Shown piece after piece: positions 7,273 through 14,527 of a DNA stretch of 21,938 nt. Source of the stretch: Lachnospiraceae bacterium UBA1683. GTDB taxonomy: Bacteria; Bacillota; Clostridia; Lachnospirales; Lachnospiraceae. Position 1 is the stretch's first letter; every line of letters starts with the position of its first letter. Under the pieces are notes generated by a model, which saw nothing but the letters and a program-made list of their open reading frames with translations, was not told the origin of the DNA and searched no databases. Location: contig DCKD01000094.1 in assembly GCA_002320245.1 (NCBI GenBank), forward strand, positions 1 through 21,938, given 5' to 3'. The translations under genes were made by a program, and so were the position numbers.

Positions 7273-7320
7273 CCATGAGATTTTCTATCCATGGGATTTT
7301 CTATCCATGAAATTTTTCAT
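7273..7320. repeat. 16-bp tandem repeat, three copies
   Basis: CCATGAGATTTTCTAT, CCATGGGATTTTCTAT and CCATGAAATTTTTCAT follow one another directly, and a weaker copy (TTATGAGATTTTATC) lies just downstream. It sits about 60-110 bp upstream of the ABC ATPase -10, so it could be a binding array. The function is unknown. Confidence 0.7.
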
Positions 7321-7380
7321 TTTATTTATGAGATTTTATCTTCTTTATCCGCAAAAACTAGGGAATTTTTTCTGTAAATA

Positions 7381-7389
7381 TGTTATAAT
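7381..7389 (+). promoter_or_regulatory. Extended -10 promoter for the ABC ATPase gene
   Basis: TGTTATAAT is a perfect extended -10 (TGn TATAAT) 63 nt upstream of the ATPase start. No good -35 hexamer is seen 16-18 bp upstream, which fits an extended -10 promoter. Confidence 0.5.
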
Positions 7390-7452
7390 TTTTAGAGAAT
7401 CAACAATAACTGTAAATAGCAAAGGCTGATAGAAATGTGGGGAGGTGTCCCG

Positions 7453-8106
7453 ATGGCAAGTGTGACATTGAAAAATCTAAATAAAATATATCCGAATGGT
7501 TTCGTGTCTGTAAAAGATGTATCCCTTTCAATCGGGGATGGCGAGCTGGTTACTTTTCACGGTCCGAGTGGCTGTGGGAAATCCACAGTCCTTCGTATGA
7601 TTGGAGGGCTGGAAGATATTACTTCCGGCGAAATTTATCTCGGCGACTCACTTTTGAATGATATTCTACCGAGAGACAGGAAACTTGCAATGGCATTCCA
7701 GAATTATCGTCTATATGGCTATCTGAATGTGTACGAGAATATGGCACTTGGGCTGCGGTTACGCAATATGCCGAGAAATGTAATTGATACCCGCCTCAAG
7801 ACCGCTGCTGAATTCTTTAAAATTACCGATATTCTCGAAAAAAAGATATCTGCAATCTCCGAATCCGAGAAACAGCGCGTGGCACTTGGCCGTGCTGTCG
7901 TCTGCCACCCGAAGGTCCTGCTTGTCGATGAAGACTTCGCACACAGCAGTGAACCGCTCCGCGAAGAGATGCTGATGGATATTAAGCGAATTAACCGGGA
8001 ACTAAAAATCACCGTACTGTATGTAACCAATAATTATGACGAAGCAATCACTCTCGGAACAAAGGTGGTCTTTATGAAAGATGGCGAAATCACAGAAGTA
8101 AAATAA
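7453..8106 (+). CDS. MalK/UgpC-like ABC ATPase with degenerate signature and H-loop, lacking the C-terminal domain
   Basis: A 217-aa nucleotide-binding domain close to the MalK/MsmX sugar-importer ATPases (MASVTLKNLNKIYPNGF start). Walker A is intact (GPSGCGKST, 37-45), as are the Q-loop Gln (83, AFQNYRLYGYLNVYENMALG) and Walker B with the catalytic Glu (VLLVDED, 155-161). The signature LSGGQ is replaced by ISESE (135-139), the D-loop by DFAHSSEPLR, and the H-loop His by Asn (YVTNNYDEA, Asn193). The usual 140-150 residue regulatory/TOBE domain of MalK is absent. The start at 7453 follows GGGGAGGTGTCCCG, a much better context than the ATG at 7435. No permease or binding protein is adjacent. 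It may be a regulatory or dead ATPase paralogue, or be in decay, although the frame is intact. Confidence 0.85.
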   Translation: MASVTLKNLNKIYPNGFVSVKDVSLSIGDGELVTFHGPSGCGKSTVLRMIGGLEDITSGEIYLGDSLLNDILPRDRKLAMAFQNYRLYGYLNVYENMALGLRLRNMPRNVIDTRLKTAAEFFKITDILEKKISAISESEKQRVALGRAVVCHPKVLLVDEDFAHSSEPLREEMLMDIKRINRELKITVLYVTNNYDEAITLGTKVVFMKDGEITEVK

Positions 8107-8113
8107 TTAAACG

Positions 8114-8152
8114 GGCCTGGCTTGACTCTGCGGCAGGGTTCTCCTCCAGGCC
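8114..8152 (+). terminator. GC-rich stem-loop after the ABC ATPase gene
   Basis: GGCCTGG (8114-8120) pairs with CCAGGCC (8146-8152) 7 nt after the stop codon. No T-run follows directly, so it may protect the 3' end rather than terminate by itself. Confidence 0.45.
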
Positions 8153-8160
8153 GATGTCAT

Positions 8161-8221
8161 TAAGTTAAAAAATTGCTATCTACGACATTTGGTGGTAGAT
8201 AGTAATTTCCAAATTTAACTT
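8161..8221. terminator. Long AT-rich inverted repeat between convergent genes
   Basis: 8161-8183 and 8194-8221 form a long imperfect stem (AAGTTAAA... / ...TTTAACTT, with inner CTATCTAC / GTAGATAG) around an 11-nt loop. It sits between the ABC ATPase gene and the convergent small ORF and probably acts as a two-way terminator. Confidence 0.55.
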
Positions 8222-8223
8222 AT

Positions 8224-8457
8224 TTACTTGACCTTTATATACTCTATTATTTTTCTAACATCTCCCTTTTCATATTCTTCATGGCTTAATCTATAGCAAT
8301 CTGTTTTATTAATATTTCCATAGTCAATATAACTTGCAATATTTTCCTTCAACACTGTACTTCTCTTTTTCTTAAAAATATTCAAATATCCATCATGTCC
8401 CACTTGTGAGTTTCTTCCATTTGTTACATATGGTATAATAGCAATTTTTCCAATCAT
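8224..8457 (-). CDS. Small protein of unknown function, 77 aa
   Basis: I do not recognise this protein. It is 77 aa, with no evident signal peptide or membrane segment. It has a short hydrophobic start (MIGKIAIIPYVTNGRN), a central KKKR cluster and a charged C-terminal region (SHEEYEKGDVRKIIEYIKVK) predicted to be helical. The start at 8457 is supported by GAGAGGAATCAAATT directly before ATG, which is the main reason to regard it as real. It is clearly more AT-rich than the flanking rsmI gene and its 3' end abuts the long inverted repeat, so it may be a recent insertion or a fragment of a larger gene. Confidence 0.55.
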   Translation of the reverse strand: MIGKIAIIPYVTNGRNSQVGHDGYLNIFKKKRSTVLKENIASYIDYGNINKTDCYRLSHEEYEKGDVRKIIEYIKVK

Positions 8458-8512
8458 AATTTGATTCCTCTCTGAACTGGAATGTAAGCTTTAGAATCCA
8501 GATTTCTACCTT

Positions 8513-9355
8513 CTACCGCTCCAGATAATTATAAATCTCTCGCTTAGGTACTCCCCTATCCTTCGCAACCTTTTTCATAGCCTCTTTTTTCTCAATTCCC
8601 TGAGATAAATACACTTCCATATGCTCCTTGATGCCCATTTTCTCCCATCGGGCCTTCTCTTCCTGCACCATTTCCTCGCGGCTCCTGCCCTCAATTACAA
8701 GCACACATTCGCCTTTCGGCTCATTTACCGTATAGTAAACACACGCCTCGTCCAGCGTTGTGGCAAACGCAGTCTCATAACGTTTCGTCAGCTCCCGGCA
8801 CACGGTAATCCGTCGCTCACCGCCAAGCCGCTCAGAGAGCATGCGCAGCGTTTTCAAAAGACGATGTGGAGCCTCATACATAATAATCGTCCTGGTTTCC
8901 CGTTCCATCTCACGCAATATCTGTTCCCGCTCTTTTTTATCGGTCGGAAGAAATGCTTCGAACGCAAACCTTCTTGTGGACAGCCCTGACAACGTCAACG
9001 CCGTAATACAGGCTGATGCGCCCGGAAGTGATGTCACATGGATTCCCGCCTCATAACACCTCTTCACAAGCCCTTCTCCCGGATCTGAAATTCCCGGTGT
9101 ACCTGCGTCGGTAATGAGCGCAATATCCTGCCCCTCCTGCAGTTTCTCCACCAGTTTTCTGCCCTTTTCATATTTATTATACTCATGATAGCTCGTCATC
9201 GGCGTCTGAATGTCAAAATGGTTCAGTAACTTAATGCTGTTGCGCGTATCCTCCGCCGCAATCAAATCTACTTCTTTCAACACACGGATGACTCGAAAAG
9301 TCATATCCTCCAGATTTCCAATTGGCGTTGCACACAAAAATAATGTTCCTGACAT
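8513..9355 (-). CDS. rsmI: 16S rRNA (cytidine-1402-2'-O)-methyltransferase RsmI
   Basis: RsmI uses SAM to methylate the 2'-O of C1402 in the decoding centre of 16S rRNA. This 280-aa protein carries the tetrapyrrole-methylase-fold motifs of the family: LCATPIGNLEDMTFR at the N-terminus, AEDTRNSIKLLNHF (34-47), SYHEYN (55-60), ITDAGTPGISDPG (81-93) and LPGASA (110-115). A C-terminal helical tail ends KREIYNYLER. The start at 9355 is chosen over an ATG 33 nt upstream because GGAAGGAGTTTTT precedes it and the family begins just before this point. It is the last gene of the minus-strand block and is separated from the TrmN6-like gene by a composite repeat that ends at its SD. Confidence 0.95.
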   Translation of the reverse strand: MSGTLFLCATPIGNLEDMTFRVIRVLKEVDLIAAEDTRNSIKLLNHFDIQTPMTSYHEYNKYEKGRKLVEKLQEGQDIALITDAGTPGISDPGEGLVKRCYEAGIHVTSLPGASACITALTLSGLSTRRFAFEAFLPTDKKEREQILREMERETRTIIMYEAPHRLLKTLRMLSERLGGERRITVCRELTKRYETAFATTLDEACVYYTVNEPKGECVLVIEGRSREEMVQEEKARWEKMGIKEHMEVYLSQGIEKKEAMKKVAKDRGVPKREIYNYLER

Positions 9356-9369
9356 AAAAACTCCTTCCA

Positions 9370-9447
9370 GGGACACCCCTATCCTCAAAAAGGGACACCC
9401 CTTCCTTCATTTGGGGACGTAGTAAACCTTCACTTTACTACGTCCCC
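9370..9447 (-). repeat. Composite hairpin repeat, copy B (inverted relative to A and C)
   Basis: Read on the minus strand, the stem GGGGACGTAGTAAA / TTTACTACGTCCCC (plus 9413-9447, 14 bp, 7-nt loop) is followed by AAATGAA. Two GGGGTGTCCC boxes then follow (plus 9392-9401 and 9370-9379). The order and spacing match copies A and C. It fills the gap between the TrmN6-like gene and rsmI. Confidence 0.85.
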
Positions 9448-9465
9448 AAATACGCAAATCGCATT

Positions 9466-10176
9466 TCACCTCTTGTACATCACTATCGGCGGCTCAACCG
9501 TTACCCTGGATTTTCCCCCCTGCATTCCTTCTATCAGAACCATCGTCGGTTCTTTATCGATATATGGATGTACAAACTGAATCCGTTTTGGTTCAATCCG
9601 ATACCGGCACATTTTTGTCATTATCTCTGCCAGCCGGAATGGTTTATGTATCATATAGAATCTTCCTTTGCTTTGTTCCAGCAGTTTCGCGCTTTCACGC
9701 AAAATGTCATCAAGAGTGCACATTACTTCATGCCGCGCAATAGTCCTTGCATCCCCGGCATTTTTCAGCCCATGCTGGTTCAGCATATAGGGCGGATTGG
9801 TTGTGATTACGTCAAAAGAGGTAGGCTTAAAAATCTGTGCTGCCTCTTTGATATCTCCGGTTACAATTTCTATCTTTCCCTGTAGTTGATTATGCGCAAC
9901 GCTCCGCCGCGCCATATCTGCACTTTCTTCCTGAATCTCCAACCCGGTAAAATGTTCTCCCCGCGTCTTTGCCTCCAGCAAAATGGGAATGATTCCGGTT
10001 CCGGTTCCAAGATCAAGCACGCATTCCCCCGACTTAACTTTCACAAAGTCCGAAAGTAATACCGCATCGACACCAAAACAAAAACGTTTCGAATCCTGAA
10101 TAATCTCATACCCCTTGAGCTGCAAATCATCCAGCCGCTCTCCCGGGCGAAGTATCATCTCTGGTTTATTTGTCAT
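9466..10176 (-). CDS. trmN6: tRNA1(Val) (adenine-N6)-methyltransferase-like protein (TrmN6/YabB family)
   Basis: A 236-aa class I SAM-dependent methyltransferase. The SAM-binding loop is DLGTGTGIIP (55-64), the acidic end of strand 2 is GLEIQEES, and the amino-methyltransferase catalytic motif NPPY is at 127-130, which indicates N6-adenine or glutamine-amide type chemistry. Length and surrounding sequence (FCFGVDAVLLSDF, TNPPYMLN) fit the YabB/TrmN6 family, whose E. coli member methylates A37 of tRNA-Val. The substrate here is not proven. The start at 10176 overlaps the end of ricT by 11 nt, implying translational coupling. The same order, ricT (yaaT) then yabB then rsmI (yabC), is found in Bacillus. 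Confidence 0.88.
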   Translation of the reverse strand: MTNKPEMILRPGERLDDLQLKGYEIIQDSKRFCFGVDAVLLSDFVKVKSGECVLDLGTGTGIIPILLEAKTRGEHFTGLEIQEESADMARRSVAHNQLQGKIEIVTGDIKEAAQIFKPTSFDVITTNPPYMLNQHGLKNAGDARTIARHEVMCTLDDILRESAKLLEQSKGRFYMIHKPFRLAEIMTKMCRYRIEPKRIQFVHPYIDKEPTMVLIEGMQGGKSRVTVEPPIVMYKR

Positions 10177-11071
10177 CTAATTTTGATACCCCTTCATTTT
10201 TTTCAAGCTTTGCCAACTTTTTCATTTCTTCTTTGGATACTTTCGTCTTCTTGCGGCGTGGTTTAAACCTCAATTCGTCTGCTGAATACTCCCGAATTTC
10301 TTTTTCATCATTTTCCAGATTTACAATCACTTTAACACGCTTTCTCAGCACACTCAGTGAGTGAACCGTTCCCGTCAGTTTATCCGGCGTTGTCACCATA
10401 TCGCCAACCGACGGAAGCTGACTGTTCAGTTCCTCATATGTCTCTTCCTCATTTGTCAGACAGCACATCAGCCTGCCACACACTCCGGAAATCTTTGTCG
10501 GATTCAGTGACAGATTCTGCTCCTTCGCCATTTTAATAGAAACTGCTGCAAATTCTGATAAATATGTGCTGCAGCAAAGCGGTCTTCCGCAGATTCCAAT
10601 TCCGCCGCGGATTTTCGTCTCATCACGAACACCAATCTGCCGTAATTCAATTCTTGTACGGAACACTGCCGCAAGATCCTTTACCAATTCCCGGAAATCT
10701 ATTCGTCCGTCCGCAGTAAAGTAAAACAGCACTTTATTATTGTCAAATGTATATTCCGCATCAATCAGTTTCATTTCCAGATTATGTTTCCGGATTTTCT
10801 CCAGACAAATCTGAAGCGCCTCTTTTTCTTTCTCGCGGTTCTTCGCCTCGGTCTTCTCATCCTGCTCTGTCGCAATGCGGATAACTGATTTCAGCGGCTG
10901 TACCACCTGCTCATCCTCCACATCTTTCGGTCCGCTGACCACCCGTCCGTACTCCACGCCGCGGGCCGTCTCCACAATTACATGGTCTCCCCGCTCAATC
11001 TCGTATTTTCCGGGTGAAAAGAAATAAATCTTTCCCGCAGTCCGGAATCTCACGCCAATTACCTTTATCAT
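10166..11071 (-). CDS. ricT: RicT (YaaT), PSP1-domain iron-sulfur regulator
   Basis: RicT is the PSP1-domain member of the RicA/RicF/RicT (Y-) complex, which in Bacillus binds 4Fe-4S clusters, directs RNase Y-dependent mRNA maturation and promotes Spo0A phosphorylation. This 301-aa protein has the N-terminal VIGVRFRTAGKIYFFSPG and the two diagnostic Cys clusters, CGRPLCC (161-167) and CGRLMCC (198-204), within GGIGICGRPLCC...GVCGRLMCC. A basic C-terminal tail (RFKPRRKKTKVSKEE) follows. The start at 11071 is preceded by AAGGAGAAC, which lies inside the last codons of holB. The 4-nt gap to holB and the overlap with the next gene show one operon. Confidence 0.95.
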   Translation of the reverse strand: MIKVIGVRFRTAGKIYFFSPGKYEIERGDHVIVETARGVEYGRVVSGPKDVEDEQVVQPLKSVIRIATEQDEKTEAKNREKEKEALQICLEKIRKHNLEMKLIDAEYTFDNNKVLFYFTADGRIDFRELVKDLAAVFRTRIELRQIGVRDETKIRGGIGICGRPLCCSTYLSEFAAVSIKMAKEQNLSLNPTKISGVCGRLMCCLTNEEETYEELNSQLPSVGDMVTTPDKLTGTVHSLSVLRKRVKVIVNLENDEKEIREYSADELRFKPRRKKTKVSKEEMKKLAKLEKNEGVSKLDDK

Positions 11072-11075
11072 GTCA

Positions 11076-12071
11076 CTAGTTCTCCTTTATCGTCAGCAAA
11101 AGCAATTCCATCGTCAGTTCGAAATTCACATTCGCCTTCAATCTTGCTTTCGCTTTCTCGATACCTTCCAGTATCACTTCAATTCCCTCATAGGAACTTT
11201 TGCTCGCACGCTGCTTGATATACTTCAACTGGTCGGAAAATACAACTCTCTCCGGATCTTTTGTTGCCTTATACAACAGCACATCCCGGTACCAGATTGC
11301 AAGAATATCCAGATAATCGTTAATCTCCAATTTGTATGTCATACAGTTTTTGACGGCTGCCATCAGTTCCTCCACCTGCATCTCGTCAACATTTCTCAGC
11401 AGGCGCACCGCCTCTTCTTTAATTTCGTTAAAATACTCAGAAGTCGCAAGTGTAATTGCTTTCCCCATATTTCCCTGTGCAAATGCAACACAGATATCTG
11501 CCTTATAATCCGGAATCTCCAAATGTTCCATCAGATATTTTTTCACAAGCTGGTCTTTAATATTTCTCAGCTTTAGCATTACACATCTGGAGCGAATCGT
11601 CGGAAGCAATACTTCCGCATTCTCTGTGAGCAACATAATAATTGCGTACTCCGGCGGCTCCTCAATTGTCTTAAGCAATGCATTCTGCGCCTGTACGGTC
11701 ATCATATCCGCGTCTGGAATAATATAAATCTTATACCGACTGCTGTATGGCTTAATAACAATGTCATTATTCACCTGTTCACGGATATCATCGACACTGA
11801 TTGTCGTCGGCTTTTCATGAATCACAGGAATAATATCCGGCTGGTTTCCGCTGATTGCCTGCCTACATGACTGACAATTTCCACATGCATCGCCATCCGG
11901 CTCCCGGTTCTGGCATTGCAGGCTCATAGAAAATAACTTCGCCAGCAGTTTTTTTCCGGAGCCCCGCTCTCCATTTAATATATAGGCATGGGAGACAGTA
12001 TCCGATGTCACAGCATTCCCTATATACTGTATGATATTCTTGTGTCCAACTACGTCTTTAAATCCACTCAT
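11076..12071 (-). CDS. holB: DNA polymerase III delta' subunit (HolB)
   Basis: HolB is the delta' subunit of the clamp-loader complex of the replicase. The 331-aa protein has the AAA+ layout. The N-terminus is SGFKDVVGHKNI, followed by a P-loop relic GERGSGKK, then a zinc-binding four-Cys module (C-x9-C-x2-C-x2-C, ending CGNCQSC). The Walker B-like and sensor region is IIPDADMMTVQAQNALLKTIEEPP, with the SRC motif in TIRSRC and a helical C-terminal domain. The ATG at 12071 is preferred over a GTG at 12083 because GGTGAT, part of the extended SD, lies just upstream and homologues begin there. It is followed 4 nt later by ricT. Confidence 0.94.
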   Translation of the reverse strand: MSGFKDVVGHKNIIQYIGNAVTSDTVSHAYILNGERGSGKKLLAKLFSMSLQCQNREPDGDACGNCQSCRQAISGNQPDIIPVIHEKPTTISVDDIREQVNNDIVIKPYSSRYKIYIIPDADMMTVQAQNALLKTIEEPPEYAIIMLLTENAEVLLPTIRSRCVMLKLRNIKDQLVKKYLMEHLEIPDYKADICVAFAQGNMGKAITLATSEYFNEIKEEAVRLLRNVDEMQVEELMAAVKNCMTYKLEINDYLDILAIWYRDVLLYKATKDPERVVFSDQLKYIKQRASKSSYEGIEVILEGIEKAKARLKANVNFELTMELLLLTIKEN

Positions 12072-12145
12072 TCTATCACCCACTAACTTTTATATCTTTA
12101 TTTTATTTGGCAGTTCCCTCAAAAAATGCCAGCTCTATAGAATAA

Positions 12146-12174
12146 AGTATATCATACTTTTCCCCGAAGTCATA
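12146..12174 (-). promoter_or_regulatory. Possible promoter for the holB-ricT-trmN6-rsmI genes
   Basis: On the minus strand TATGAC (12169-12174), 17 bp, then TATACT (12146-12151) lies about 75 nt upstream of holB in a 135-bp AT-rich gap after the guanylate-kinase-like gene. The -10 is good and the -35 weak. Confidence 0.4.
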
Positions 12175-12206
12175 CCGTAAATCTGTGAAAAAAATTTAAT
12201 TTACTG

Positions 12207-12827
12207 TTATGATTTGATGCTGCTACTGATTCCAATCCCCTCAGAGATTCTCTCAGAAATATATCCACTTACCTCAGACACGCATTTCTCAAATTCCACA
12301 TTTTCAAACCGTAGCTCAATTCCCGCCATCTTCAGATTTTCCTCGCGGAAATCCTCCGAATCCGCCAAAAACCTCCTGCACATCTCTGCATATCTTGGTT
12401 CCGTCTGCTGCCGCTCCCGCTCCAACGCACGGGCCAGGCGAAGACCGTCCTCTACTTCAATATATAGCGGAACAACTACCTTCTCACCAAAATACTTCCG
12501 CATCGCCGCATAAGATTCCAGCGTCCCAATCACCAGATAGTCATTCTGCTCCAAATTAATCTGTCCGTCATCTGCAGTAAAATATCTCCAGATTCCGCAT
12601 TTTGTATCATATACACGCTGTTCAATCACACGGCCGGCATTTTCCATCTCGTAGAGTTTTTCCTCATCCACAAAATGATATTCCACACCTTCTGCCTCAC
12701 CTTTACGAATCGGACGTGTCGTATATAAAATAATATCCTTCAGTTCCGGCATTCTTTTTTTTATTTCCTTGAAAATAGAATCCTTTCCTGACGAACTTTT
12801 TCCCATAATATAAAAAATCTTACCCAT
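12207..12827 (-). CDS. gmk: Guanylate kinase-like protein
   Basis: A 206-aa P-loop nucleotide monophosphate kinase of the guanylate kinase fold. The P-loop reads GKSSSGKDS (9-17) rather than the GPSGxGKST style of housekeeping Gmk. The GMP-binding region YTTRPIRKGEAEGVEYHFV (35-53) is well conserved. The LID and core follow, with an Arg-rich stretch RLARALERERQQ typical of the family. The start at 12827 has GAGGAAAA directly before ATG. It occupies the position held by tmk (thymidylate kinase) in the Bacillus yaaO-tmk-holB neighbourhood. It could be a second, specialised Gmk paralogue, so the exact substrate is less certain than the fold. Confidence 0.85.
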   Translation of the reverse strand: MGKIFYIMGKSSSGKDSIFKEIKKRMPELKDIILYTTRPIRKGEAEGVEYHFVDEEKLYEMENAGRVIEQRVYDTKCGIWRYFTADDGQINLEQNDYLVIGTLESYAAMRKYFGEKVVVPLYIEVEDGLRLARALERERQQTEPRYAEMCRRFLADSEDFREENLKMAGIELRFENVEFEKCVSEVSGYISERISEGIGISSSIKS

Positions 12828-12917
12828 TTTTCCTCAGCTTTTCCCTGGCAACTTTCCCATTTCGCCATTCTATTTTATGATTCATACATCGCTGTTTTAT
12901 TTTCAGCTTTTGTTCTC

Positions 12918-12959
12918 CTCAGTGGACAAGGGACAACACGTCGTCCTTTGTCCACTGAG
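12918..12959. repeat. 17-bp hairpin between decarboxylase and guanylate-kinase-like genes
   Basis: CTCAGTGGACAAGGGAC (12918-12934) pairs with GTCCTTTGTCCACTGAG (12943-12959), with one G-U type mismatch, around an 8-nt loop. There is no T-run on the minus strand, so this looks more like a REP-type or 3'-protecting hairpin than a classic terminator. Confidence 0.55.
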
Positions 12960-12976
12960 CATATACTTGCTGCGTT

Positions 12977-14392
12977 TTATATTTCCATTACTTCAATCTC
13001 ACCGGAATGTTTCAGTCCGTGTATCTCAAATCCGGCTGCCTCATATCGCTCCAACAATTGGACTGCGCTTTCTGAAAGACGTTCTCCCGGAACAACAACC
13101 GGTATTCCCGGCGGATACACATATGCATACTCTGCTGAAACATAACCGATACACTCTTCATATGGACGGGCAGAAATCTCTCCGTTCCTGCATGCAGCAC
13201 TGATACACACCTGCTCCATAACGGGAAGCTGAAAGCTTTGCTCATCCATTTTCGCGCCCATCTCAGTGTCAATTTCTATATCGACTTCAAACAGCGCTTT
13301 CACTAAACGTTGTATTCCTTCATCTGTATCTCCAATTGAAGTCATTGCCAATACATAATTGACAGATGACATTTCCAATTCCAGATGATATTGCTCCGTA
13401 AGTACTCTGTGCAATTGTTTTCCTGTAATTCCGGTCCCTTTAACTGAAATTACCAGCTTTGAACGGTCATACTGCCCTGTCTCAACCAAATGTAACCGTC
13501 TCAGGTTACTCAATTCTCTTCGTGCAGACTCCAGCCGTTCTACATACAAATCAAATGCTGTACTTCCCTTCTCCAACAACATACTAATGCATTCATCCAT
13601 ACTCGACATCAGCACATATGACGGGCTGCTCGTCTGCAGCATATGCAGATACATCCGGATTGATTCCCGGTCTGCAATGTGACCATTCAAATGAATCAGC
13701 GCAGTTTGTGTCAGAGCAGGTAACGTTTTATGCAGACTATGAATAACAATATCAGCACCCTTTGCGTTTGCATTTTCCGGAAAATACGGATGAAATCCAA
13801 AATGCGCGCCGTGCGCCTCATCTACAATCAGTGGAATCCCATATTCATGTACGATGTCCGCAATTGCTTTTACATCTGAAAGTACTCCGTCATAAGTCGG
13901 CGAAACCATCACCACCGCCTTAATTCTGTCTGCATGCTTATGTGCTGCATCCTTCTCCAAGGCCTGCCGTACCCTCTCCGGTTCAATCGCCCCATTCAGT
14001 GCCAGTTTTGCATCATATTCCGGATAAATATATTCTGCCCGAAGCTCATTTAGAAAAACCGCATGATACACCGACTTATGACAATTTCTCGCCATCAGAA
14101 TCCGGTTTCCCTTTTTTGTTGAACCAAGAATCGCACTCAGAATTCCCACTGTACTTCCATTGACAAGATAATGCGTCTCCTCCGCATGGTACGCCCTCGC
14201 CGCCCGCTCCTGCGCCTCCTTTAAAATACCTTCCGCATGGTGTAAATCATCAAACCCTGTAATCTCCGTAATATCAATGCCGTATGGCAAATCGGCTTCA
14301 ATTATATCTTTATTTCTTTTATGACCGGGCATATGAAACGCATAATAGTCAGAATCCCCGTATTCACTTAACTTGTCATATAATGTTCCCAT
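12977..14392 (-). CDS. Orn/Lys/Arg decarboxylase-like fold-type I PLP enzyme (YaaO/SpeA family)
   Basis: A 471-aa PLP-dependent decarboxylase of the short Gram-positive group. The family N-terminal motif is FHMPGHKR. The PLP aspartate region is IPLIVDEAHGAHFG, and the Schiff-base lysine is in HSLHKTLPALTQT (Lys222 from this start). The C-terminal domain carries the conserved tail segment YPPGIPVVVPGE. Such enzymes make agmatine, cadaverine or putrescine in polyamine metabolism; which amino acid is used cannot be read from the sequence. The ATG at 14392 is chosen over an upstream TTG because GGGAG lies 8-9 nt before it. It is the first gene of the minus-strand block and matches yaaO upstream of the tmk-holB region in Bacillus. 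Confidence 0.9.
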   Translation of the reverse strand: MGTLYDKLSEYGDSDYYAFHMPGHKRNKDIIEADLPYGIDITEITGFDDLHHAEGILKEAQERAARAYHAEETHYLVNGSTVGILSAILGSTKKGNRILMARNCHKSVYHAVFLNELRAEYIYPEYDAKLALNGAIEPERVRQALEKDAAHKHADRIKAVVMVSPTYDGVLSDVKAIADIVHEYGIPLIVDEAHGAHFGFHPYFPENANAKGADIVIHSLHKTLPALTQTALIHLNGHIADRESIRMYLHMLQTSSPSYVLMSSMDECISMLLEKGSTAFDLYVERLESARRELSNLRRLHLVETGQYDRSKLVISVKGTGITGKQLHRVLTEQYHLELEMSSVNYVLAMTSIGDTDEGIQRLVKALFEVDIEIDTEMGAKMDEQSFQLPVMEQVCISAACRNGEISARPYEECIGYVSAEYAYVYPPGIPVVVPGERLSESAVQLLERYEAAGFEIHGLKHSGEIEVMEI

Positions 14393-14436
14393 AGCCGCTA
14401 CTCCCAACCATCTGTTTTCCTGTTCAGTTTATCATC

Positions 14437-14518
14437 AAAATGGGACGTAGTAAACCTCAACTTTACTACGTCCCATTTTGAACTTTAGGGTGTCCCTTTC
14501 TGACATTCAGGGTGTCCC
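14437..14518 (+). repeat. Composite hairpin repeat, copy C
   Basis: The longest stem of the three: AAAATGGGACGTAGTAAA (14437-14454) pairs perfectly over 18 bp with 14462-14479 around a 7-nt loop. Two AGGGTGTCCC boxes follow at 14487-14496 and 14509-14518. It fills the space between thiT and the decarboxylase gene and could also terminate thiT transcripts. Confidence 0.85.
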
Positions 14519-14527
14519 TTTTCTCGA

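Larger units (their letters stand above)
7153..7452. other. AT-rich 300-bp divergent intergenic region
   Basis: It separates the divergent IMPase-family and ABC ATPase genes. It holds a short tandem repeat at 7273-7320 and an extended -10 promoter at 7381-7389. I see no ORF with a ribosome binding site in it. Confidence 0.5.
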
